From: Sipunculus nudus
Taxonomy: Eukaryota; Annelida; Sipuncula; Golfingiida; Sipunculidae
Assembly: GCA_026874595.1 (NCBI GenBank)
Contig: CM049311.1
Location: 40,799,676 to 40,863,675, forward strand
Direction: 5' to 3'
DNA length: 64,000 nucleotides
How positions within the stretch are numbered: the stretch's first letter is position 1; every line of letters starts with the position of its first letter. The notes under the pieces are model-generated. The model ran no database searches and was not told where the DNA came from. It saw only the letters and a list, made by a program, of their open reading frames with translations. The translations under genes and the position numbers were made by a program. Positions 11,527 through 23,355 of this stretch are shown one piece after another.

Positions 11527-12000
11527 CTGGTATCATGGATTAGACTTAACAAACTGGTATCATGGATTAGCCTTTAATACAGCTGGTATCATGGATCAGC
11601 CTTTAACAAGGCTGTTATCATGGATCAGTCTTTCACACAGCTGGTATTTTGGCCTTTAACAATGCTGGTATCATGAATCAGCCTTAACAAAGTTAGTATT
11701 ATGGACATTATCAAGGCTGGTATCATGTATCAGCCTCTAACATATCTGGTATCAGTCTTTAACAAAGCTGGTATCATGGAACAGCCTTTACAAAGCTAGT
11801 ATTATGGCTTCTAACAAGGCTGTTTCATGGATCAGCCTCTAACAAGGCTGGTAATCCTTGTGTCGTGTATCAGCCTTTAATGCGGCTGGTATTGTGGATC
11901 AGCATTTAATACGGCTGGTATAATGGGTCAGCTTTTAACAAGGCTGGTATCATGGATCAGTCTTTTATACAGCTGGTATCATGGATCAGCCTTTGGCTTT
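11527..12000 (+). repeat. Minisatellite, unit about 30-38 bp (CTGGTATCATGGATCAGCC)
   Basis: Thirteen or more irregular copies of GGCTGGTATCATGGATCAGC followed by CTTTAACAA, with substitutions and unit-length changes. Non-coding, just upstream of the first ETFRF1 coding exon. Confidence 0.85.
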
Positions 12001-12204
12001 TACTGCATTAAGTGACTTTGAAACATAATACATGAGGATTCATTTAGCATAAAGTTAGCCAAAGATAAACCAAGAACTTAACTCTTTTTAATCAAATTTG
12101 TATAAACACTGTGCATGCCTGAATGTCAATAAACACATGAGGTTATGGGGTGTGAGAAGATACCTAACACCTGCCGAGTCATGATGCACTGGTTTTGCCT
12201 TAAA

Positions 12205-12340
12205 GACTGTTTAAGGACTGAACAAAATAACATCCCCCGTGCAAAACTGTTTAAGGCTGCACAAAATGACATCGCCTGTGCTTGGCTGTTTATGGACCAC
12301 ACAAAATAACATCACCCAACCAAGACTGTTTATGGACTAA
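12205..12340 (+). repeat. Short tandem repeat, unit about 50 bp
   Basis: Three units built on ACTGTTTAAGGACTG then ACAAAATAACATC, with a partial fourth. Divergent and non-coding. Confidence 0.6.
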
Positions 12341-12509
12341 TTTACCTTGCAGTTTGCGAAACACTGCATCAAATGATAATGATTGGAAGAAATTCAGTGG
12401 TAGTAACACAGTAATCTGTACCTGATCATTTCAGTGATTCCTTGTTAATATTGTATCCCCAGGACAAAACTTTTGGTCTGTTCAGAGATATCTATGGCTC
12501 TTTTTTCAG

Positions 12510-12580
12510 GTGGACATTCTCTGCATGCATTGATGATGTCATCAGAGGCAAGGAGGCAGGTCATTCAGCTGTACAAAAAT
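12510..12580 (+). CDS. ETFRF1: ETFRF1 first coding exon (5' UTR 12510-12532, coding 12533-12580)
   Basis: A polypyrimidine tract and TTTTTTCAG acceptor end at 12509. The exon has 23 bp of 5' UTR, then ATGATG, sixteen codons ending in QLYKN, then a GTTAGT donor at 12581. The acceptor implies at least one non-coding exon further upstream. Confidence 0.8.
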
Positions 12581-15500
12581 GTTAGTTAATCCAACAAAAC
12601 ACATTATACACACATCAGATTATAGTCCAGTCATTTTATGGAAAACAAAGTGGCCAAAACCACCACAAATTGCAACAGGATTTATTTTTTTCACCATTCA
12701 TCTCAGAAATATCCCTGGATAAACATACTCGAAGTCTACCAAAATATTATGAGTGGAACAGTCGTTTATTTGCATAGATCCAAAATTGCCACCTGTTTCT
12801 TACTCATATTGACTACTCTTTTACAATTTGTAATTGTTGAATCTACAGACATCTATCTTAATATCCTGAGAGGTCAATGCCAAGTTTCTTTTGAAACCTG
12901 AAATAAGGTCATGTGACCTATATTCTCTCAAGTTCGACAAAAACATGATTCACAGCACCCTGAAAGTCAAAGGTGTTGTGTTACGTGCTAACCTTCTAGT
13001 TTGTGGTTAAACAGGTTTATAAAAGCAAAAAGGGTCCATGCATGGACATAATGGCTGTGAACATTTGCATTGAAAGGAGGATTCATTTTTTAGCTCGGCT
13101 GACTATAAGTCATCTGAGCTATAGTCATGGTCCTTTGTCCGTTGGCTGTCTGTCCGTCCATCTGTTTTGAAACCATTGGACCTATGAATCTGAAATTTGG
13201 CACACCCTTAGATGTCCCCAAAATCTCCTATCATACCGAAAATTGGGTCACTAGGACTTCGTTCCATTAAATTATTAAGGAAAAACCTCTGTTTTCCATT
13301 AAAAACCCATTGTTACACTTCAAGATTGCCTAATATCAAAACCACTTACCTGATATTGACCATTTTTTATAAATTAATTTCTCTATATATTACCTATGTA
13401 CATACGACAAATTAGTTTAATATTTTTTAAATTCTTGAAGTAATTAGCCCAAATATAATGCACTTTGTAAAAATTCAGGAAATATATTTACTTCCTTAAC
13501 TTGAGAATTTCTGAAGCTAGAGACTTTCTTTCAGGTTTATAACTATATTTAGTCAAGATTCTATTGTATACCCAAAATCTGAATTTTTTTAATTTTATAA
13601 GTTATTAGCATAAATATAAATCAGTACCTTAAATTTTGCCCAGATTTGACCATGGCACGTTTTATTCCTGTAACTGCTGTGGATTTAATTTTCACAGCTT
13701 GTTACCATAAGCATTTCATCTCTAAACATCTGAAATTTGAAACCAGTCGATCAAAAACTGTTGATTTTATTCCAGTTTTCAAGCACCATGTAAAGTATTG
13801 TTTAGATCAAGCAAGTGTAATGCAGTTTGCTAGAGCTCAGCCCCCCAGCTTCCCAGGCCAGCTCTCAGCTCCCAAATTTGGCATGCAGTTAAATGTCCCC
13901 CGAACCCCCCTACCATACCAAAAGTTTGGTGGAACTTCATGGGGTCTATCTCAATATATAATACACGTTTCAATGTCGCATAAGTGTCATCGTTTAAATA
14001 TGCCTGAATGATGTAATATACCTTATACGATGTGTTTGAATAACTACTGGTCCTGAAATTATGAATAACAACAAAATACTACACTAAAACAAAACATTAA
14101 AATATATAGAATACATGCAAAATATTACACTAAAATATAACATTAAAATATATAGAATACATGTAAGAGTTGATACTCTACAAAGTGGCTGTAACAGCTG
14201 TCACAAGACAATGTAAATAATCAAAATTTATATTACTTGTTCCTATATTTGAGATAATAATATTAAACTTGCCCATCTCTAGTTTTCTCCTTTATATAGT
14301 ATAATTTATAGGGTATTCTTATCCTTGGGTTATTTTTTACACATATAATGGTTTCATAGCTGAGGTACTTCAAATTTTTTTCTGATACATTTTTTTAAAT
14401 AAAAAAATTTGAATATGATAAAAAATCAGATCTTGGACAAGTTCTCATTATGATTTCTGTAATGTTAATAATTGTCATAAGACTCTTGCTATGTGTAGTG
14501 TGTAAATTGATGTGAACGTAGTCCAAAGTGAATATTATAGTTTTATTTTTGAACATAAATAAAATTCATAGCACACCATTTCCAACTGTAAATAATATAA
14601 ATGACATCAGTCCTCTTCCCTGTCTCCAAGGATATTATCAAAATCTTACATAACTTGAGTTAAACACCATCAACTCATAATATAGCTTATATTACCTCAC
14701 AAAACCAGCCTTTGCCTACCTCCTCTTCCAAATCATATTTTGTGATCATATATAACAGCTGAGCACCGTGACCCATGGGTCCCTTGTTTGTCAGGGATGT
14801 AACATTATTTAATCAAGATTCAATTGAATACCCAAAATTAGTTCTGAATTTTTCAAATTTATTAAGTTATTAGTATAAATATAAAATTAGTACCTTAAAT
14901 TTTGCCCAACTTTTACCATGGCACGTTTGTTTCCTGAGAGCACTGTTGATATAATTTTCATATCATGCTCACATAAGGATTTCAGCTTTGTAGTTTAGAA
15001 AGCTGAAAGAAATTGGCCAAAAATTGTAGCTTTTATTAATGTTTTTATGAGACCATGTCAGACCCAGGCTCTACCCAGCCCCTCTTCAGTCACCTGTATG
15101 TTGACCTGGTTGACCTTTAGCAAATTATGCACGCTTGAGGCGAGGCATACACTGGGGCAGCCAGGCAGCTTATGGCCAGCCACAGTTGATCCAGGTGTCC
15201 AACCCAACTCATCTAGTAGTTGTTTTGAAAAACAACATAACAATAAACAATAAATTAATAACTTTTTATTGGTTTTTAATATCAAATTATTAAAAAAATT
15301 AATAGAAAAGGAATTTGTTAGTTGATGAGTAACAGGAAATTAACATGCAGTTACTGATGATGTAAGAATCTTGTATGGATGGATAGAATGTCACATATTC
15401 CAAATAACACCATGCAGTCACCTGTGTTTTTTTTTCAGTTAATTTTGAATGATGACAAAAATAAATCATATTATTCATTACTAATTATTAGGGATCATAT

Positions 15501-18500
15501 GAAGGAAATTAATGAAAGTCAAAGTTGCAGTTGATAATTTTAATCTAGATTCCTTCTGTGTCTAGTGTGTTGATTGATGTGAAAGTTGTCCAAAGTGAAA
15601 ATGTTACATTTATTTTTTTTAATATAAATGAGGCCATATAACAAGGTACTTATGATCATAATTTAAATTTGTAAATTTTATATAATCTGGATTCTCAACA
15701 TCATCGTTTGGCTAAAACTGAATAAATACCAGACAAGGTGCGAATACTTTGCAAATGTATTTGAATATGAATATGAATCATAAAATTTCTTGCATAAGAA
15801 CGTGAATTCAGGTAAAAATGAAAGTATTTGTATACCATTGCAAATACTTTCAAAATGTATTGATGAATGCTTTCATGAATATATTCTACAATATTATTTT
15901 AATAATGATTTCAGTTATATTTTGTTTAAAAAAATTATATGATTCTCTTATTATTTTTAATAAAAATTATATTTGGCACAATATATGTTATTAAACTTTA
16001 ATAAATAGTTAAACTCATATTATTGTGCTGCTTATAAGTTGTATGGCCAAATCAAAATCTGTGTGACAATAGCACTCCATTTGTTAATAAAATAAATGAA
16101 ATCAATCCTCTTCCCTGTCTCCAAAGATACTATCAAAATCATACATAAGCTAAACACCAACAACTCATAATACAGCTTATATTTATTACCACACAAAACC
16201 AGCATGTGCTTCATTTCCAAATCATATTTTTTAGCTCAGCTGACTATAAGTCATCTGAGCTATAGTCGTGGTCCATTGTTTGTTGTCCGTCCGTCTGTCC
16301 GTCCGTCAATGTTGCATTTTTTTAATCCGTAAGACCTAGGAATCCAAAATTCAGCATAATGTTAGATGTCCCCAAGATCCCCTACCAAGCCGAAATCTGG
16401 GTCTTTGCGACTTCGTTCCTTTGAGAAATTAAGGAAAAACCTCAATTTTTATGCCCCCGCCACAAAGTGGCCGGGGCATATAGTTTTACCCATGTCCGTC
16501 CTTCTGTCATTCCAAAATCAAACAGTTGTACGGACTTTTTTTCGCAATGCCTGCAGATATTGGCCTGATTTTTAGTGTGTGGGCAGATATAGACCAGTTA
16601 CAGATCTAGTTAGCGTTTCGTCCTGGTTGACCGACTTTTGACCGTTTTACGGCTCCTAAACTTAAAAAATTTCATGAAAAATAGAAATTTCATGACAAAT
16701 ACACATGTACGGACTTTTTTTCGCAATGCCTGCAGATATTGGCCTGATTTTTGGTGTGTAGGCAGATAATGACCAGTTACAGATCGAGTTCGCGTTTTTT
16801 CCCAGTTGACCTACTTTTGACTGTTTTAAGGCTCCTAAACTTAGAAAATTTCATGAAAAATAGAAATTTTCATGACAAATGTACACATGTACGGACTTTA
16901 TTTCGCAATGCCTGCAGATATTGACCTGATTTTTTGTGTGTGGGCAGATAATGACCAGTTACAGATTGAGTTCGCGTTTCGTCTTGGTTGACCTACTTTT
17001 GAATGTTTTACGCCTCCTTAACTTAGAAAATTTCATGAAAAATAGAAATATTCATGACAGATACACATGTACGGACTTTTTTTCGCAATGCCTGCAGATA
17101 TTGGCCTGATTTTTGGTGTGTGGGCAGATATAGACCAGTTACAGATTAAGTTCGCGTTTCGTCCCAGTTGACTCACTTTTGACCGTTTTACGGCTCCTGA
17201 ACATAGAAAATTTCATGAAAAATATGAAATTTCATGACAAATACACTTGTACAGACTTTTTTTCGCAATGCCTGCAGATATTGGCCTGATTTTTTGTGTG
17301 TGGGCAGATATTGACCAGTTACAGATCGAGTTCACGTTTCGTCCCAGTTGACCTACTTTTGATTGTTTTACGGCTCCTGAACATAGAAAATTTCATGTTA
17401 AATATAAATTTTCATGACAAATACACTTGTACAGACTTTTTTTCGCAATACCTGCAGATATAGGCCTGATTTTTGGTGTGTGGGCAGATAATGACCAGTT
17501 ACAGATCGAGTTCACGTTTTGTCCTAGTTGACCTTCTTTTGACCATTTGACGGTGCTTTAACATAGAAAATTTCATAAAAAAGTGCACATGTATGGACTT
17601 TTTTTCGCAGTGCCTGCAGATACGGGCCTGATTTTTGGTGTGTAGGCAGATAATGACCAGTTACAGATCGAGTTCTTGTTTTGTCCCAGTTGACCTACTT
17701 TTTTACCATTTGACTGCTCCTGAACATAGAAAGTTTCATGAAAAATAGAAATTCTCATAACAAATGCATATGTACTGACTTTTTTTCCTCAATGCCTGCA
17801 GATACCACCCTGATTTTTTTAAGTGTGGGCAGATAATGACAGTTACAGATCGAGTTCGCGTTTCGTCCTGGTTGACCTACTTTTGATTGTTTAACGGCTC
17901 CTAAACATAAAAAATTTCATGAAAGACAGAAATTTTTATGGAAAATGCACATGTATGGACTTTTTTTCACAATGATTGCATATACTGGCATGATTTTTGG
18001 TGTGTTGCTTGATAATGACCCGTTACAGATCGAGTTTGCATTTTGCCCTTGTTGACCTTCTTTTGACCATACGACACCTCCTGAACTTAAAAAATTTTTA
18101 AAAAATTTTACAAATGTTTCTAATTTGCCCCAGGCGGGGGCATTCGTGTCGTTCCGACACATCTAGTTTTATTAAAATCCTATTTTTACACTTCAGGACT
18201 GCCTAATATCAAAACCACTCATCTGTTTTTCCTCATATTTACCATAAATATTCCTCTATATAGTTCCTATGTACATCCCAGAAATTAAGTCTGTTAGGTA
18301 TAAATTCATTAAGTTATGGGCCCAAACATAATGGACTTTGTAAAAAAATCAGCAAAAATATTTACTCACTTAACATGAAAAATTTTGAAACTAGAGTCTC
18401 TTTTCCCAAGTATATAACTATGTTTAATTAAGATTCAATTGTTCACCCAAAATTAGATCTGAATTTTGTAAATTTTTTAAGTTATTAGCATAAAAATAAA

Positions 18501-21500
18501 ATCAGTACCTTAAATTTTGCCCAACTTTGACCATGGCACTTTTTTTTCCCTGTAAGTACCATTGATTTAATTTTCACAGCATGTAAACATAAATATTTTA
18601 TTTGTTTTAATCTGAAATTTGAAAATAAAAGCTTGAAAATTAAGCTAGTTATTGAATTTTTTCTTGAGGCTCTATTGTAGTCATTTGCTTTGATTACAGA
18701 TGCAGGGTCCCACTCCAGGTCACTCGAAGTCAGCAATGCCAGTCACTGGGGGAGAACCCCTGCTGTGACAGGTGTACAGATATACTCATATCACCACCCC
18801 CAATATCCCCCCCCCCCCCCCCCCGCAAAACCCAACCCACCAAGAGTTATACAGTAATTGTTATTGTTTTCACTTTATCTCCTTAATTGTAATGCTGTTT
18901 CCACTCCGATATGCAAAAACTTTCCTTGAAAAAGTAATTCAAGGCGTAATCCAGAAGATGTAGCATTTTTAAAGAAATCAATTTTCTTTTAAATGATTTT
19001 AACAAATATAATTGAACCCATCAGTACGCTAAAATTTATAAAATATGAAGCACATTATGGATAAATAAAGACACAATTAAAAAATGTCAAATCTAAATCA
19101 AGTATTATTTTTGATATTTATTGTTTTGCAGATTTAAAAGATATATTTTTGTGGTAAAAAATAAATAAACATTTTTATGCATGATGTGGTGTTATTTGAC
19201 AAGATTGAGATTTATGATAATGCAATTGAGAATTATTAATTAACTTTTATATTCAGATATATATGTTATATTGGAAATGTATAGAAATATAAACTTAAAT
19301 TTAAAAAAAAATTGATGTTATAAAAAAATGAGGATTTAATACAAACATTTGTTCATTATTTTCCTGTTTCAGCAAAATTTGAGATCAGGCTTTGTTTGCC
19401 CAGTTTTATGTTGTTAATTAGTTATATTTCAACTGTAAACATTTCATAAAAAAATACATATATATTTAATAATATATATTATACAAAAAAATAGATTCAA
19501 TTGAACAAATGTGTCAACAGTTAATCAAAAGGCCAACTAATCATCATGGTAATAGTACAGATCATTTGTTCACAAACTGCTCACATGCTTTAGTTTCAAC
19601 ATTAGGAAACACATGGTCAGGTCACAAAATATTATTTGCAACAATTTCTTGCTCATTAATACAAACCAATCATATATAAACCAACCATGGCCTTTTATTA
19701 CCTCTTCCTCTAACACTTTATCTCCATTTGAAATTATTTTAGATTTTTACCTTCAAGGTCAACTTCAGCTGAGGACAGTGACCCATGGGTCCCTTGTTTT
19801 ATCATATATAACAGCTGAGCGCCGTCACCCATGGGTCCCTCGTTTTTACTGTAAAATGAAACAATCATGTCAGTTTCTCAGCTGTGAATCCATCTAGTGT
19901 TGGAAAACCTGACGTGTTTATTAATCACGAGTGGATGCCCTATAGTCATCACACTGTCTGTCTGTCTGTTCAACTGTCTGTCTTTATGTCTATCTGTCCA
20001 TCCAAGCAAATTTATTTCCAGATGATAACTCCAGATTGGATTTCAAACATAACTTACACATGGCCGACCACTAAAGAAAGCACCTATAGGTCATGAGGTC
20101 AAAGGTCAAAATGACAAGACTGACTTATTTAAAAAGATTATGGCTGCATTTGAAGCCAAGCCTTCATCCCAAACTTTCCATCTTGCACATATAGCTGACT
20201 TGCCAGTATGGAGAGAGCATAAATGAATTTTGGGTCACAGGGTCAAAGGTCAAGGTCAAAGGGGCCATCTATTCACAAATTAGTTTCCAGATGATAACTC
20301 CAGTTTAGTTTGACATATTGGTTTCAAACTTAACTACTATATGGCTCAACACATAAGAAAGAACCCTGTTGATTTTGGGCCCCAAAGGTCAAAGTCACAG
20401 GACCGATTCCTTTAAAAGGAATGAGTATGCATTTCAAGCCAAACTTTTCACAAACCTTCCATCTTCAAGATATTACTCACATGCAAATAGGGGAAGATTC
20501 TTTTTTACAATTTGGGGTCATAGGGTCAAAGGTCATGGTTACAGGGTCCATCAATTCACAAGTTAGTTTATGAATGTTAATTCTGCTTAGGCTAGACAGA
20601 TTGGCTTCAGACTTGATTTATTATTAATGACCCACCACTTAAAGTGGCACTCGCGACATGAATAAAACCTAGTGTTTTGCACTCACGATACATTAAAGGT
20701 CCATGGGGACATCATATCTACCTGACCTAATTGTATGAAAGTTTTAAACAGGCCACTTAATATCGGGTCTGAAATGTCTGCTTTTTACTACCCTGCTTGT
20801 TGTTATTTTCCAAACTTTTCTTGCCAGTCTTTCCATCTTGCTTCAGTGTTTAAATTCTGTTTTGGGTCAGTTTCCTTTGTCTCTGCATTTAATCAGGTCA
20901 TTTATTATATTTTTCAAAGCATCACTTTGCCCACACTTGACATCTAGGGGCCTTTAATGGGGCCCTTCCTGACCTTTCAGTATTCATGTAGTTGACTGAA
21001 GAATGTTATATAGCCTCACTTCACCATATATTCTTAGTTTCTGGCTGGCGCCTTTACTTTCTGTAATGGTAAAAGTTGTTCATGTTACTGCCTGGCAGTG
21101 TATCGGGGCTCAATATACCTTTACTTACTTGATGCTAAACTTACAGTTGACCAAAAGCTGATAAAGGTATATATCTGCAATGAGTGACCAGTCACAGCTA
21201 ATGAAGCACAGAGCAGCAAAATCCAAGGACAGATCCATGTTACAGCACAAATCACATTCACATTCCTAAAAATATATTTACATTTATATGCTTATCTGAC
21301 ATTGCATATTCATGGTCCTTCACAGATTTTCAGATAAAAACTGTGCGTGTTGATAGTTATTTAGGTTGGCAGTTTTATCCGCTAGTGGTTTGATCCACCA
21401 GATTAACCTCTAATGTTTGGGTATGTACTGAATGTGAGGTAGAAATTTTATATTATGTTTAGCTTTTCATTTTAAAATTAAGGCTGTGCCTAGTTAACTG

Positions 21501-22807
21501 AATTAATATGTGACAAAATTAGACTCTGTGACCTACTAAACCATTATAAAAACTTAAAGTCATCAAAGTCATCAGACTTTGAGAACTCAGGATGATTACC
21601 AGTGACCCCACCCCCCCCCCCCCCCCATATCTGTATTTCCATTGGTCCCCATCACGTGGAATTTCAGAAAATCTTAACTTCTTAGCAAACATTTTGCACT
21701 CCAAATACACCAAGCCTTAGCTACCTATGGATAAACTAAACATGAATTTTGAAATTTAAAATTTCAGTTTCATACACTCAAAGCAAAGATACAAATTTTG
21801 TCAAACAAAACATGCATACTTGTTGTTTTGCTGCCGTGTACTACAGGTACCTATGTACCACGTACTAAGGCTACCTGTGTACTGTGTACTACAGGTACCT
21901 ATGTACCATCTACTACAGGGTACCATGTACTATGGGTACCTGTGGAGTTGGATTACTGAAGGACCTTTTCTGTCACACAGTGAATCAGTGTAGAGATCAG
22001 TATGAACATATTTTGTGTATTATGTTACTGGTATAATATTTACTATAATATTTAAAAAAAACTTTTCTGAGCTTTACAAGATGAGTCTTAGTTGATCCAG
22101 GTTAAGCGATTGTCCTGGATTGAACAGGTTTTATCTGAATAAAACCAAACCCTACAACTAGATCATTTAAAAGGAAAATAATTTGTTTGGACACAGTACT
22201 GTTTTCAGTTACATGTCTTATTTAGTCAAGCGTCATAAGACAAGTGCCAATAGTTCCTGCTTAAAAACAGCTTTGTCCTAGATTAGATTAATCGTTCATT
22301 TTATAAAATATAAACACTTCTAGAGAAAGACTTATCATCCTGCCATTAAAAGTAATAATTCCTAATGAAATGGTTAAACAGATATTAAAAAAAAAATACT
22401 TATTAACCAAGTTTTATATTTGAATTAGAAATGTCAGTGCAGTGGACTTTTTATGGACACGTGAAGAGGTGTTTATCCAAAGTTAACAGTTGAGTGTCAT
22501 GAACATGGCTTATATGTTAAAATTAAAAATTTTTCTCAAATGACCTCAGCACTGTATCTTGTCACTATAATACTTATATTCACATTTTTTTCATTTGCAG
22601 CTACTGCACATGGGAAGGGATTACCCCAAGGGATTTGAGTATTTCCGCAGCAAGACCAAAGAAGCATTCCTCAAAAACAAAGATGAAACAGACCCAGAGA
22701 AAATAAGGATACTGGTTGCCAAAGGAAAATATGTTATGAGAGAACTAGAAGCTCTTTACATGCTGAGGAAATACCGGACTCTTAAGAAGCGTTATTATGA
22801 AAACTGA
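12533..22807 (+). CDS. ETFRF1: ETFRF1 (LYRM5), electron transfer flavoprotein regulatory factor 1; two coding exons
   Basis: Join 12533-12580 with 22601-22807 for an 84-residue protein; vertebrate ETFRF1 is about 90. Exon 1 encodes [16 protein letters not shown], holding the LYR-type motif (LYK). Exon 2 continues in phase 0 with [35 protein letters not shown] and ends KKRYYEN, all close to the vertebrate protein. ETFRF1 is a small three-helix LYR protein of the mitochondrial matrix that binds the electron transfer flavoprotein and promotes loss of its FAD, lowering electron flow from fatty-acid and amino-acid oxidation. Splice sites fit: AAAAAT|GTTAGT donor and TTTCATTTGCAG acceptor. Two ATGs stand in tandem; the first is chosen. 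The 10-kb intron is filled with nested repeats. Domain identity is very sure; the short first exon is supported by the motif and by both splice sites. Confidence 0.9.
13087..14789 (+). repeat. Family C interspersed repeat, copy C1
   Basis: Starts TTTTTAGCTCGGCTGACT with the 5' hairpin (AGCTCGGCTGAC pairing GTCATCTGAGCT), then TGTCCGTTGGCTGTCTGTCCG, and ends in the GACCCATGGGTCCCTTGTTT block (14770-14789). The body is non-coding and AT-rich. It lies in the ETFRF1 intron. Confidence 0.75.
16227..19800 (+). repeat. Family C interspersed repeat, copy C2, interrupted by family G
   Basis: Starts TTTTAGCTCAGCTGACTATA with a near-perfect 12-bp hairpin, then GTCCGTCCGTCTGTCCGTCC. It resumes after the G element at 18173 and ends GTGACCCATGGGTCCCTTGT at about 19797. 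Its tail includes a C tract at 18808-18824 and matches 35230-36540 in C4. Confidence 0.75.
16451..18172 (+). repeat. Family G element with nine tandem modules of about 180 bp, copy G1
   Basis: The 5' end ATGCCCCCGCCACAAAGTGG continues to CCGGGGCAT, a 12-13-bp hairpin, then TTTTACCCATGTCCGTC. Nine copies of a module beginning TGTACGGACTTTTTTTCGCA start at about 16528, 16707, 16889, 17069, 17249, 17429, 17591, 17772 and 17953. The 3' end is GGCGGGGGCATTCGTGTCG then TTCCGACACATCTAG, with a small hairpin. It is inserted in C2. No protein is encoded. Confidence 0.8.
20094..20650 (+). repeat. Family D repeat, copy D1
   Basis: Modules with GGTCAAAGGTCAAGGTCA, then TTCACAAATTAGTTTCCAGA, then GATGATAACTCCAG are repeated about every 270 bp. 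The same modules recur in the larger array at 58375-60590. Non-coding and intronic. Confidence 0.65.
21361..22154 (-). mobile_element. Degenerate hAT-type element, reverse copy of the one at 45333-46555
   Basis: The left end GGTTGGCAGTTTTATCCGC (from 21364) matches the reverse complement of the right end of the 45333-46555 element. The right end GGATTGAACAGGTTTTATC, then TGAATAAAACCAAACCCTA, matches the reverse complement of its left end. Terminal bases have decayed and no target duplication remains. It holds a C tract (21609-21626) and a short tandem repeat. It lies in the ETFRF1 intron. Confidence 0.6.
21838..21945. repeat. Short tandem repeat around TACTACAGGTACCTATGTACC
   Basis: Four or five irregular copies of a GTACTACAGGTACCTATGTA unit, rich in GTAC and GGTACC palindromes. 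Confidence 0.65.
22601..22807 (+). CDS. ETFRF1: ETFRF1 last coding exon
   Basis: Starts right after TTTTTTTCATTTGCAG and runs 69 codons including the TGA stop. It begins [11 protein letters not shown], the direct continuation of the LYK helix in exon 1. Confidence 0.93.
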   Translation, partial: LLHMGRDYPKGFEYFRSKTKEAFLKNKDETDPEKIRILVAKGKYVMRELEALYMLRKYRTLKKRYYEN

Positions 22808-23186
22808 TTCTCCAATCAGTATTACCAGGCACTTCCAAGATCAAATATTTCTTAAATATTTAAAGAACACCAGAAAATGTAGATCTGCCAAGTGAAATAT
22901 GCTTTTGTTTATTTCTGCAGCTGATACACTATTTTTAATTTAATCATTTGAATTACAATGAAACTGATCACACGTTATGGCCGATCAATGCAGGTGAGGT
23001 TTTGAAAAATCAACCAAACTCCAATGCATTAAGTGGAGAAAAAGTGTTTCTTTTGTGCAATGTTTTATGTTCATAATGATGAATGACATGCCATTTAAAT
23101 GTAGAACTTCCAAACAATTATCAGCATAAAAAGGTGCCTTATCCCTGTCCCTTTCCATTGTGTCAATTTTTGTGTGTAATTGTTTG

Positions 23187-23192
23187 AATAAA
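23187..23192 (+). terminator. ETFRF1: Polyadenylation signal AATAAA of ETFRF1
   Basis: Canonical AATAAA 380 bp after the ETFRF1 stop, in TTGAATAAAAACATG, followed by a GT-rich stretch near 23210-23245. This gives a 3' UTR of about 400 bp. Confidence 0.7.
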
Positions 23193-23355
23193 AACATGTT
23201 TAGTTACGGTACTTTGTTGGAAGCTAAAACGTCTTTAAGGGTGTTTTATTAGAATAAAACATTAATATCATTGTCAGTTTTGTTAATCAACTGGTTCTTC
23301 CATTTCCTGTGAAATGTTGGTGACTGCTGTTTTCATTGTTGTGGTAGAAAAGTTA

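Larger units (their letters stand above)
14790..19848 (+). repeat. Outer family C copy, interrupted by C2
   Basis: The left part (14790-16226) follows the tail half of C1 step by step (AATCAAGATTCAATTGAATA, CCTCTTCCCTGTCTCCAA, CCAAATCATATTTT). The last 48 bp of that tail (ATCATATATAACAGCTGAGC to the CCCATGGGTCCCTC end) appear only after C2, at 19801-19848. This copy was therefore present before C2 inserted. Confidence 0.7.

Noticed and set aside
15047-15285. Two overlapping ORFs on opposite strands (68 and 75 codons)
   Set aside because: Inside a family C copy. No similarity to known proteins, and the flanks are AT-rich repeat.
20693-20957. Possible TTAA-flanked element (AGGTCC...GGGGCCT)
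   Set aside because: Only a few terminal bases pair beyond TTAA, which is expected by chance in AT-rich sequence.
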